DNA from: Siphonodentalium dalli
Taxonomy: Eukaryota; Mollusca; Scaphopoda; Gadilida; Siphonodentaliidae
Reading direction: 5' to 3'
DNA length: 64,000 bases
NCBI GenBank assembly: GCA_032622095.1
Contig: CP136063.1
Span: 211,375,982 to 211,439,981 of the forward strand
The notes beneath the pieces were generated by a model. It was not told where the DNA came from. It searched no databases and was given only the letters and a program-made list of their open reading frames with translations. Within the stretch, counting starts at the first letter, position 1, and each line of letters begins with the position of its first letter. A program made the translations under genes and the position numbers. Positions 9,818 to 20,860 of the stretch are shown here, piece by piece.

Positions 9818-11904
9818 TGGACACATATATTTTCTGATTTTCAGTGATTTTTCTATCCGTTTGGGGAAAGGGTGCCAGGCCCTTTCTATTGGGAAAATAG
9901 GGGCTTATAATTGGGAATATTATATAGTGGTAGAGAATGTAGGAACAAGTGATTTCATTGTGAAACTCAGTATAATCCAACAGCTTAATACATTTTTGAG
10001 ATTATTTACTCACGTTTTATGGAAATGGAGCGAGAGGACTTGAAAATCATCATAAAATGAATGAATATCGTATATTTTGTAATTTCAGGGTCAGAAATTT
10101 TGAATAAATCCCAGATTATTTACCATTGGGAATGGGGCCAAATTTCGGCCCCTGTTGTCGCCTGTAACAATCACTGATTTTTTTCCCCATTATTTTTATT
10201 TATTTTTATCAAAAATTTATCTTAATTTTAATTTGGATATCTTACATACCAAATGGATTTTCATTGGTTAGAAAACATTTTTTTTAGGGACAGAATGTGA
10301 AGGTTGTTCAGTGCAGTAATTGAATGCATTTGAACAACATATAGGACTGTTCTAAAACAGGCAGCTCTTTAGTTGATATCAGCAAAACCTATAATAATGC
10401 CTGGTGTACTTAATAGTCTGATTTCATAGGACCACTGCACTTCAGGCAGCTTTATTGACCTCACTCTTTATTTATAAAGCAAATCAGACATTATGTATGG
10501 AAATTATTACTGTCACTGCGGGTTAATCACCAGTTACATGTGAATATGGGCGATCCCAGATTAAGAGCATGTCACTGGCGTCATTAATTATTACAAGTGA
10601 CGACCGCTTTGCATGTGACCACTCTACTGAAGATGCGCACACAATTGATTTACCCTGTCGTCCATAAAGCTATTTTTCTAAAAGTGTCACATTCACCAAC
10701 AAATAGGTTCAATTACTGTGTCCCACAGTGTCCCATGGCCATTCATATGTTAATTTTGTTAGAAATTAACAGTAACTAAGATTTATATGGCTATCAAAAC
10801 AATTTTCAATTTCTATTTACCATGGGAAATTTGACCTGCATACAACAAGGGTGCTGTTATGTGTGAAAGCATAAATCATAATTTTTTTTTATAAAATCAC
10901 CAAATTTGAACCAAATTGTACTAATAGCTGGTGCAATTTTAATGCTGTTTATATTTTTGTAAATGAAAAACCCACAATTAGATATTATTTTGTTCTGACA
11001 TATAAGCTCTAGATAATATACTGGAATCTCTAATTGCATTAAAAATCAGCAGTGCCTAACTTAGTTAATCAAACAATGCCCATGTTTCCTTTAACCTCCT
11101 CACTGCTGAATGAAGTCCTGTTGAAGTGGAAACAATAAACAGGATTATTGTGAAAAACCCTAAAACTGACTCCATATAAAGCCTATTATCATTCAGAATC
11201 ATGGAACATCATACACTGTTTAAAACGTTGAGATACACAGGTTCCGATTCTCTTATTTTTTAATTCCCGTTATGAATGATGGTCGAATGATGGTGAGCTG
11301 AAGTTGGTACTTAGTGCAGACATATAGTACAAAGGGTGACATTTTATGTCAATAAAGAATTTGGTTTGTATAATACCAAGTCTGAGCTAATTAAAACTGC
11401 ATATTCTGATATTTATCTAATTTGCCATCTCTTTATTTAACCCCGGTATAAAGACATAGAGCAATGAGAAATGAGTCAGTAGTTTCGCTCTATAAAACAA
11501 AATTCACTCAATTGTTTATTTATAGGACTAGTTTATATGTTATATCATTGGTGGGCTTCTAAAATATCTGCCAAAAATGTAATTTTACAGGAGACACGAA
11601 AAATTATTTATCTTACAATAGATTTTGTATCTGACCATAACTTTGCACAGTAATCCTTTATATCACAGTTGTTATAAAAGATAAACTTTCATATTCATTT
11701 ATTTCCTAGTTTAGTTTAGTTTTTACAATTTCCACGGACTAGGAATGATTTCGGAAATAGAAATTTGACATATTAGAATTAACGAAAACTTTCGTCGGTA
11801 ACCCAGATACAACGAATAAGAACACAATTCTCCCCGAAGAAATTATGTAATCAAATCCATAGATCTAAGTATGCAAAAAATTGCTACCATGCCAAAACAT
11901 TTTA
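9818..11904. other. Unrecognised AT-rich stretch
   Basis: No exon or complete element was recognised. At 10120-10165 a short GGGGCCAAATTTCGGCCCC palindrome is present. Remaining open frames are short and unsupported. Confidence 0.4.
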
Positions 11905-12260
11905 AAAGCCCACTGACACAGGGACCAGCATAGAGGTTTTAAATTGGGAGAAGTCAATTCTCCCTGCTTGATTATTAGGGAGAAAGGGACTGTAATCAAG
12001 GAGAAGTTACAATGGCTGAATTTCAATTTACACCCCAACATCACACTTCTATGATCCAATATTATGCAACACAAGAGCCCATTTATACAACCATTATAAT
12101 AAATAAATTATTTTAAATATGTTGTTGGGACATAATGCACACTGGTAATGTCTGGTATATGAGAGAAGTTGCTTCGCCATGGGACAAAAATAGGAAGAAG
12201 TGGCACAATTTAGGGAGAAGATGTCTCCCAAGTAGCCCCACAGGCTGGTCCCTGCATGAC
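11905..12260 (-). repeat. TTCTCCC dispersed repeat, minus copy
   Basis: Inverted partner of 8490-8800. It carries AATTGGGAGAAGTCAATTCT and TTAGGGAGAAAGGGACTG, and further right AGGGAGAAGATGTCTCCC, which links it to the fragment at 6855-6905. A minus-strand open frame across it is not a gene. Confidence 0.7.
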
Positions 12261-13117
12261 CGACGATATATTCTCCTGATGTAGCACACTGGTATACTAA
12301 AAGAAGCCATTGGCAAACAGTAGAGATCCTATAAAAACATTTCCCTTTCTGGTATCTAGGAAGATACTCTAACATTCACAGAAAAGACTCAAAACCGCTT
12401 GCGGTCAAATTAAAAAAATAATTGAAATTTCAATTAAATTAATCATCAATTGAATTTGATGACATTCACGTCCAAACACTTCAGGAGTCCATTGTTAGAA
12501 ACATTTCTCTCTGTTTGCTGATCGGCCCAAGCAATTGTAACAAAAAACAGGCCAATATGGTCACTGAGCCCTTCAAATGGTTCAATGTCATCTACTCGCT
12601 TATTTGCAATTGTCATCAATTATCTCAGGGGAAATTATTGTAATTAAAGCAAATCTACGGCCCATGTCAATTAACAATTATTCTGTTTCCATTAGGGTTG
12701 AAGACATGGAGAATGCGGAGTTCTAGAGGGCAGGTGACATGCAGAGGGAGGGGACTGGCCTGTTGTTGGAACTTATGCTAAGTGCATGGCCTAAGGGAAG
12801 GGAGATGACTCCAGTGTAGACAATCAATACATTAGCAGTGTTAATTACTCATAAATGTTGTGAGAGCCAGACCTGTATATGAGTCACCACCAATGTACAA
12901 GTAGTACTAGTTAAGTAGTTTTTTCAGGGGATGATATGAAAATTTTGGAACTCGCCAGTACCCATGCACAGGGTACCTGCATTGTTACAAATATCATTCA
13001 GTTTAACAGGGGTCCTGGTGGCTCAATAAGAAAGTTGCATAGTGATATGGGCGAAGTTGGATCCATTCCCAATATTGAATCATGAATTTGTGATCCATGC
13101 AAAGGGATTGTACCCCA
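12261..13117. other. Unrecognised stretch
   Basis: No gene, splice-bounded exon or repeat boundary was identified here. Confidence 0.35.
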
Positions 13118-13805
13118 ATTCATGTATCTGGGCAGTTTATCAGTTGTTTACAGGTTTTCTATAAAATATATGTCACTTCTGTGTAAAATAAAATGTCGTC
13201 GACCACACATCCCCCTAAAAAAGATCGTTTTCTTAAGAGGTTGGCTTTTTCGGAACAAAAAAGTCAAACTTTGGTAAAAATCTTTCAAAACTTGAAAATG
13301 GTAAAAAGTCGAGAAAGGGAAAATAAAAAATTTCTGTCGTCCATATAGAGGTTGCATATTAGCAATACATGGGCAACAATATCCTAAAGTTGCAATTCTC
13401 TACATTCGATATTGTGGGACCCAGTCACCCAGTATCAAATGGTCCAAATGTTTCTAAGTCAAGAAAGGGGATATCTTAGTGGAATACAATATTTTCAGTT
13501 GTCCATATACATGTTGCACATCAACAACATATTGGTAACAATATTCTAAAGTTTCAAATCTCCACAATTGAACTGTGGGAGGGGTTGATTACACAACAAA
13601 AGGTACCCATAATGTGTGATGGACAAAATGGTCATGAACCAATCTCAGTGAAAAACAATCAAAATTGTTCTTAGTCAAGAAACAAACTACATGTAAGTTG
13701 ACTCTATACAATGAAGGTATCCATGGTCCGTGACCGACACATGAATGGACAAACCGACAGTCAGAGGTCCTTTCTATAGTTTATTTTTGGGGGACAAAAA
13801 ATTAA
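13118..13805 (-). repeat. TCCG-type repeat element (family T), minus orientation
   Basis: The right end carries GGTCCTTTCTATAGT and GGGGGACAAAAA, the reverse of the left end at 7555. Two internal blocks (about 13323-13440 and 13498-13590), read in reverse, resemble the 194 bp unit: GGAGATTTGAAACTTTAGAA against GAGATTTGAAACTCTGGGA. It is more diverged than the 7.5 kb copy. Its left edge (about 13118-13155, GTATCTGGGCAGTTTATCAG) also resembles 50685-50715. Confidence 0.55.
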
Positions 13806-14479
13806 ATGTATTTTGTGTATTAATCAACCTACTATAGTTAGTATATTACTCCCAATCTCTATCAGAGCGCACCAATCATACCTCCTTTTTGACTGTGCAT
13901 GTCACCGGTTGGGTACAAGCCTGTGGTTTTCTACATTTAGAAATTTAGCGCGGGTTTTCCCAGCCAAAATGGCAAAACTGATTGCACCAAATTCCTATGT
14001 GCTTTGAAGACAATTCCCGCACTTAAAACTTATTGACCTAATGGAGAATTAGAGCGATAGTATTGTGACGATTTACGCATGCTACTCAGCAAAATGTCAA
14101 CAAATAATAGCTCTTACATTTGACTTAAATGATGTTTGCCTGCGATTTGTCGTCCATGTGCGTTTAGACTTTTGTGTTGATAAAATAATAGGAGAACCAA
14201 ATCACACCATTTCAAGATATAGTTCTTTGGTTCTTGTGGGTGTTTCCAAACTTAATTTATGAAATACACGAATTGTGTTCGATATGTTGTGTACTTCATC
14301 AGGGCAACACATGGCTCCCTTCGCTTAGTATATATTAATATCACAGGAGTCTACCAAATGTGGGTAAAATGTTGCCAGTGGCAGCGGTCGTGGCAGCGGT
14401 CTTATCAAGTCATCAAGGGAGGCAAACCCTGCATGGAGTTTGTATTGTTCCTACTATGAAATTACGAATACAAAATGTT
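13806..14479. other. Unrecognised stretch
   Basis: Three short plus-strand open frames lie here, but none shows a domain, a splice pattern or a recognisable sequence. Confidence 0.35.
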
Positions 14480-14720
14480 TTAGGTTCAAATGACTATTTA
14501 AAGATGCATAATCCGATTAAGCTCCCCTAAATTACTATTTATTTTGATTCAGGGGTAAAAAATATCTGATTTAAATCTATTATTTTTCACCATCGAGAAT
14601 TATTAGTGGCCCAGTAAACAGTTAACAAGCTGACCAAATTGCAGATGAAGATGGATAACTCTAAACTAAGAGGATTTCTGTTGATAATAAGGCCAAATTT
14701 CATCGAACAACATGTTGATA
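14480..14720 (+). repeat. Dispersed repeat, family GTGGCCCAG, copy 1
   Basis: Shares GTGGCCCAGTAAACAGT and GCAGATGAAGATGGATAACT almost unchanged with 60890-61160, together with weaker similarity upstream (AAATTACTATTT). Same strand in both places. No termini resolved. Confidence 0.7.
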
Positions 14721-15224
14721 AATAACACGTTTCGGGCAATTTTATAAAATAATTGACAGTTAGCATTATTTTTGGGCAATTAATCGATTCTGGTAACTGA
14801 AGCGGTATTTCTAAAATGTTGTTGTTGTTGGAATCTGATTATATAGAGACCATAAAATTGGATTGAGTGCCTTTAATAAGAATTATAACCAGAATAAGGC
14901 ACCTATCACAACATCTGCCCTACAGTGTTAATTTGTTCATCACTGCTGGTGGAACATTCACAGCTAATAATAGTCATGTCTTGGCTCCAGGACATTATGT
15001 TGTCCTAATGAGACCATTCTGTCCTCAATTTCCTCTCCTTTGACACCAATGGTGCCAGCAGACAGCCAACCTTTCAAATGCTAGTCGAATATGGATTTTA
15101 ATTAGTTCTCAAGTTTCACTATAATTTAGGAAAACAAAGTAAAAGCTATCATTAGAAAAATTGGGTGAAGTGTCATTTTAGTGATTGTTGGTTGGTGACT
15201 GAGTTTTTTTTCTTTTCATTTCAG

Positions 15225-15358
15225 TCCACAGACCAACTCAGGACATCAGCTTAACGGTGGAGGTAGAGTGCACAGAGGGGTATATTCATTATAAAACTTG
15301 GCCATTACGAGTAGAAATCATGAACTATTACCAGAAAGCAATTGACAAACTTGGCCAG
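15225..15358 (+). CDS. Candidate internal exon of an unidentified host gene
   Basis: A 134 bp open segment lies between a strong acceptor, a long pyrimidine tract ending TTTTCATTTCAG at 15224, and a donor CAG|GTACAC at 15359. In the frame starting two bases in, it encodes 44 residues beginning HRPTQDISLTVEVECTEG and ending NYYQKAIDKLGQ. The composition is protein-like, with a lone cysteine, aromatic pairs and an amphipathic helix near the end. It enters in phase 2 and leaves in phase 0. I do not recognise the family, and no matching neighbouring exon was found in this window. A TTAA-flanked MITE begins 34 bases past the donor, which would place it in the intron. A chance open segment remains possible. 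Confidence 0.5.
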
Positions 15359-15392
15359 GTACACAAATCAGGTTACAGTCTCTCGAACCAGC

Positions 15393-15603
15393 TTAACCCT
15401 TTCATGGGGTCCATGACAGGAGCTTGCTGGTACAGAATTAACGACACTGTGCATTATCTTATATATGTCTCCCATAGGGAGCCTCGCATGTATAAGATAA
15501 TTCACTGGCTTACAAGGTCATGGTAAATATGGTTAGGCCAATGCATTCTCTTATATATGTGAGACTCCCTATGGGAAACTCGCTCCAGACATGAAAAGGT
15601 TAA
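15393..15603. mobile_element. piggyBac-like MITE, TTAA-flanked
   Basis: TTAA at 15393-15396 and 15600-15603 flank inverted ends CCCTTTCATG and CCTTTTCATG. The interior holds palindromic modules with TGCATTATCTTATATATG and AATGCATTCTCTTATATATG around CCTATGGG-type cores. These same modules recur in the unrelated-looking element at 52615-53080. The superfamily call rests on the TTAA and terminal bases only. Confidence 0.65.
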
Positions 15604-16411
15604 GACGGTCTGATACTCTTTGCACCTTATTTCAGCAGTCATGCTATGAAAGGAATTGGTTGAACTTTGTTTAAGTCGTGCTAAACTCACAAACTAAATA
15701 AATTCAGAATCCATCAATAAGCGGCTATGTTATATAGGTTTTGGGACTACCTGCCATCACCCTCCCTCGTCAAACCATAAGCCAGGTTTTCAACAAACAA
15801 AAATTGAGTAAAAATTACCTAATTAAGGGCCATAACTCTGTCCAAAATATGCGGCCCTGGCTGGTTTTCGAACTCGATCAAGACATTGTTGAGCAAATCT
15901 CATATATGGAATATCAATAAAATCAGTTGATAATTGTTCAAGTTGTCGCGCTATCATGATATCAATTCACGAAAATGAACTACTTGGTAATTAAAGGCCA
16001 TAAGTTATAACTCTGCCCAAACTTTTTAATTTGATCAAGAGTTGGGCAATTCGCATATGCCGAATATCAACAAAATCAGTTGATATCTGTTCAAATTATC
16101 GCGCTATCGCAAACTTTAGACACCCTCCTGCAAACCGACCTCACCAATCTCTAGTTAGACCAAAAATTAAATTGCATGTTGAACAGCTGTGTTGAAACAA
16201 CAAAATGGTTTCAAGTCGACAATTCCTAAAAAAAAACATCGTTTCCATTGTATTGGTTTAGATACAATTATGGTCACAAATTTAGCAAATTAAAAGTCGG
16301 TCAGTTGACTCATTTACGCAATTTAATGGGTTGGAATACAGATTGTATTTTGTCTGTTTATTGTAGGTTTATTTCCTATATAGTTCAGCTGTATTGTTCA
16401 TGAAATGTGTC
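15604..16411. other. Unrecognised stretch
   Basis: Two similar segments are present, around AATATCAATAAAATCAGTTG (near 15911) and AATATCAACAAAATCAGTTG (near 16061), a degenerate ~150 bp direct repeat. Nothing else was recognised. Confidence 0.4.
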
Positions 16412-16650
16412 AAATATCTGATCGGACAGCATACTGCACCCACGACAACATACTTGGACAAATGGGAGAGGGGAAGTCTGCCTTTTGCATTCGGATCTGT
16501 ATTCAGTTATCTCGAATGAGACTTTTCAGCCTGACAAACTTGGTATCTGACCAAGTTCTGATTTTTATCACAATACCGTGACCAGGTTGCAATTCCCGTT
16601 CCGCTAGCACGAGAGACCAGTACGCTACTTCTCAGCTACTAACTACCCAT
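16412..16650 (-). mobile_element. tRNA-derived SINE, family S1, degenerate copy
   Basis: Matches 25920-26168 over ~230 bp, with the blocks GCACCCACGACAACATAC, TCTCGAATGAGACTTTTCAG and GCACGAGAGACCAGTACGCT nearly unchanged. On the minus strand the 5' part reads as a decayed tRNA with GTAGCGTACTGGTCTC in the A-box area and CGGGAATTGCAACC where a B box would lie. The 3' part of the family is missing or unrecognisable here. Confidence 0.65.
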
Positions 16651-18154
16651 ACTCTCATATTGAGCTGCTAGAACCTAGAACTTGATGTGCATAATTGTCT
16701 CTTAGAACTTTATCAATAATTATAGCAATGCTGTTTAGTTGATATTTGAGGTACTCACGAGTCTTGCCATTTTGGCCAGGATATTATTTTATTTCAAAAC
16801 ACTGTGATTAACACCCAGAGGACAAGCAACCGGTGAGCCAGTGATGACAAAACAAACCATTCTATGAAGTTTGAAAGTGTACTTTGTGCCACCGGTGTCC
16901 CATTGGAGCAGAGCAGGAGGGGGCATATACCCCCAGCCCCTCCCCATCTGCATCCTACCCCCCCTTACGCCGGTGGCCATCACAGTGCGTTCATGATGTA
17001 CATGACATGCATACCCACTGGCAAACCATCCCACACCCACCAACAACTCACTATCGCAGCCACTGATAGTGAAATTGATGTTGAAAAAGCACAAAAACAG
17101 TGTTATCCACTGCCCGACAAACTCACTAATTATTTAGTCAACAACATGTTGTCACTGTCCTGTTTATGCTCTGCCGGGCTTGACACTCAAGACTGAAAAA
17201 TTCTCCACTCGGCAGTTTCGCGCCATGCGAAATGTCACGGGCACTCGGAAATCGTGTAACTCTATGCCGACTTCGTGTTTGGAAAGAGTGTTCGTATCCG
17301 CGGAATCGTTTCTTGACTGAACGGGAAACCACAGGAGGATCGTGTATCGGGTCAATGGAAGAGTGGCAACTTTAATGTCGAGCGGCCGATTTTAGTTCAG
17401 AATGGCATTCAGAATTTCATAGTAGGCCTACCATGTTCTATTTAATCTATACACTGATCTATATACGAAAAAACTAAACCATAACATCAGAACACGTGAG
17501 GAGTATCGGATCTTCGGAATACAGTACAGTACTTTAGGAGTATTAATCCTTTTGAAATATCGAACCTTTATAGTATTTGAGCATTCGGATTATTGGACAT
17601 TCGGAGTAATGGGCTTTCGCCATTCGGAATATCGGCTGGGAAAGTCCTTTCTGATGAACCCATGCAGTGCATTTGAGTGACCTCCATATGGAACCATTTG
17701 TTTGAGATACAAGGACCTTTTGGCCATTTAAATAGCCGATAATTAGGGTCGAAAGAAAATTAATTATTTAGGCTCCATATCAGTGGGGTATTATTCTGCT
17801 CCACGAACCGGACTATCTCCTTTTCAATAGACGGAACCATACAGGGAACTCTCTAGGGGAGAAGCGATTTTGTCGTGCTGTCAAATTGAAAAAGTACGAC
17901 AGATGGTGGAGTGATGGTTCTTGGTTTTACTTGGTCATCTCCACGAAGGAATGGTGCAAGGAACCCAACAAATTAAGGAGATTAAGAAGTAATTAGCGGA
18001 GAAAATCAAACGCCCCTCCTCGCGCTGAGGGTAATGAGTGATCTCTATCTGCCACTCGGAGCTGAAACGCATATATCACCCAGGCAGAAAATCAATCAAA
18101 ATCGTGGAAATTCTCATCAAATATTGATTGTTTAGAGGTTTAAGGTGTTTTATA
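16651..18154. other. Unrecognised stretch with decayed CGGAAT minisatellite
   Basis: Between ~17500 and 17640 degenerate units such as ATTCGGAATATCGG and ATCTTCGGAATAC recur, resembling the clearer CTTCGGAATAG units at 47.5-48.1 kb. No gene is supported; overlapping open frames at 16.8-17.4 kb on both strands look incidental. Confidence 0.4.
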
Positions 18155-18260
18155 TGTCTCATGCGTGTAATCGCCAGGTGTTATTTAATTTTCAAAGAAG
18201 GTTGCCACTAATGCCCCGTGATCGCGTCGCTACAGTCCGTGTCCAAGTGTCCCCAGGAAA
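18155..18260 (+). repeat. Fragment related to the 20.6-20.9 kb repeat
   Basis: TTTAATTTTCAAAGAAGGTT and the following bases resemble TTTAATCTTCAAAGAAGGTT at 20757 on the same strand. The open frame through it (18145-18432) is judged part of the repeat. Confidence 0.45.
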
Positions 18261-18529
18261 ATTGTGTCCCGAGATCGAGAAGTTAGACATGTTGAGCTAT
18301 AGCAAAAGTGTTCGGGGCCATGCAGGAACCAACATCACTAATGTAATCTATACAAACCGTCACGGTTACTTCATACGTTCTGATAGCTGTATATATGCTA
18401 TCTGGAATCCATGCAAACAGTGGATGAGCTAGATAACTGTTGTTGATAAACTGATGAAAACGATTTCGCCACTGCAAAAAATCTATATATGAGAACGACG
18501 ATGTGTGTTGTTTATTTGGATATAATATT

Positions 18530-18605
18530 TGTAAAAATTACTACTTTCAACAAGATTATTCTCCATTTCTATTTCATCACCCCGTCGGAGTGTTTCACAT
18601 AACAT
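18530..18605 (-). repeat. Dispersed repeat, family R4, short inverted fragment
   Basis: The reverse complement contains GTGAAACACTCCGACGGGGT and GAAATGGAGAATAATCTTG, matching 4376-4445. Confidence 0.7.
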
Positions 18606-18989
18606 ATTTGAGGCTACATGAATCACACAGGTGATTATATAAGGTGTTAAACTCTTCTTATTATTTTATTCTCCCAAAAGAGACAGAAAACACCTCAGCT
18701 GAGAACTGTGATATTGTGAAATATAGTTATCGCCCATATCCGTGTAATTTTACTCTGGTAAGGCCACGCAAACCATGGTTTACATAGATCTACTCCAGTA
18801 AAATATGGTAACGTCAGATACACAATGGTATATTCCATGCAAAAAGGACATACCCTTCTACATTCCAAGTAAAGGCACGATGTACCCCACTTACATTATA
18901 TATATACTATGGTAAATCCTGCTGTATTACCTTTACATACAAAACATTAACCAACATTGGATCATGTGTACCAGCATTTTGAGATTGGT

Positions 18990-19600
18990 TGGACTCCACC
19001 TTGCAGAGCTGATTACGAAAGGGAGAGGGCGGCAAAAAATTGTGTCGCCGATTTCCACCAAACTTATACATATATAGGCCTAATCATTTCCATGATATGG
19101 AGTCTAATGGTGTGGATTATAGAGATGTCAAAAAAGTGGCGGCGTTCGAGTCGGGGTGCACGAGGGACACCATGCAAAACCGATAAAAACATATTTTAGG
19201 GCCAATTTCCACCAAATTTATTCACATTCTTCTCCATGATACCACGAATATAATCGTGTGATTTAAAGATGCCAAATCGGAGCCGTTTGGGTGGGAAGAT
19301 GAGGGGGAGGGGCTAAATTTAATCAGAATTTGTTCAGTCGACGATTAACACAAAATCTATACATAATCATCTCCATCAGACTCATGGTATCAAGAATCTA
19401 ATCGTGTGGATTAAAGATTTCGAAAGTGGCACCGTTCGAGTCAGGGGTGCACAGAAGGGGAGATCGGGCACCAAAGTTAACGTTTTTAACTCCACAAAAT
19501 TTATACACATTCTTCTCCATGATACGAGGAATATAATAGTTTTATTTGGTGCAATTTGGGCGAGAGATGGTGGGGCTATATATTTTTATAGGAGAAGTCA
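18990..19600 (+). repeat. Degenerate tandem array, ~139-153 bp unit, about four copies
   Basis: Units begin near 19051, 19204, 19343 and 19484 with TTCCACCAAATTTATACACA-like sequence. They continue through TTCTCCATGATAC, AATCGTGTGGATTAAAGAT and GTTCGAGTCGGGGTGCAC. Copies differ by many substitutions and small indels, so this is an old array. Frames that stay open through it do not agree between copies. Confidence 0.7.
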
Positions 19601-20584
19601 GATATCAAATGAGTGTAAAACTAGACTAGTGTTCTGTGTTTGAGCTCATTCAACCCTTTCTATATACTAGTACTCATTGACGAGTAGTTATCCGCACGGA
19701 ATGTTCAGATAATAAATTCAACAAATGTAGGCAGTTTGTTGAACTTATTATTACGCCCTCTTATGGTGTATTTTGACAAGCATAATTGACCGTGTCATAT
19801 ATAGGAGGTAATGGAGGAAATGTGATTAAAACTTACTCTATATTTGCGTACATGTACGTGTTTTGTGTTCTCTGTAATATCGGCCAGCTAACACTGTCTA
19901 CGCAAGTCGGTGCCACACTGACGCTGTGATTTCGCTCCGATCTATCATGCGTTCAGAATCTGTTGTCGTTAATATATATATACGTTGTCGATACAATACG
20001 ATGTCGCAAACCCGTAATTCACACCACGATTGATGCGTATTTTGTAGAAGGCAAACACTTGCCTCGTTTGTGACAGGTAGATGCCAACGATGCCGTTCGT
20101 TTTGGTAATTGCACGCATGTATAGCGAGGATTTGTGGTCACGATTTCGGTGCAATCTTACGATCTACTTGTATTGACAGTATGCTAAACGTACTTTTACT
20201 GTATCATATATAGCACATGGGCCTGTTAACATTAACGTGGCGACAGGGTGTCTCACCCCTCCCCGCAGATCATGCCATGAATATATATACTCCAGCTACG
20301 CCCGTAGAGATTATACTCCACGAGTTCAAAACCTCAAAGCTCTAATATATTTTATACATGCCTAATAATATGATATTGAGGTCTGACTATGGTTTTCTTT
20401 ACTGAACATGTTATACGTTTCCCGCCAATGAATATGAATCATATTGCTCTTATAGACCATTCCATGTATAATTGTATAATTGGTGGTAGAATCTATATAG
20501 GCATGGTTACCGAAGAGACGGGCATCTATATTCAGCGGAAATTCGTCCGTCCACCAGTCAGGGCGTATACATTAGTTGAGTCGT

Positions 20585-20860
20585 GCATCTGGGCATCATT
20601 AAATTACAAAGAAGGTTTCCCCTATACTATATATACCCCCCACAAGCTCTTGTTCTCGTCGAAGTGTCTCGATAAGTCAGACAATATATATATATTTAGT
20701 CCGTCCGTCGTGGTGTTCGTTTTCCGAGTATACTATATAGTTCATCCTGGTCTTATTTAATCTTCAAAGAAGGTTTCCACAACTAATTCCCAGCGATATC
20801 TATAATTATATCATTCTAGTCCTCGTTCAATTGTCCCGATAAGATAGCCATTATATAGAT
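20585..20860 (+). repeat. Degenerate direct repeat, two ~155 bp units
   Basis: AAATTACAAAGAAGGTTTCC near 20600 and TTAATCTTCAAAGAAGGTTT near 20759 start two similar units. Each reaches a CTCGT...TGTC(C/T)CGATAAG block about 70 bases later. A related fragment lies at 18155-18260. Confidence 0.55.

Noticed and set aside
18145-18432. 95-codon plus-strand open frame
   Set aside because: Its start overlaps a repeat shared with 20.6-20.9 kb and no motif is present.
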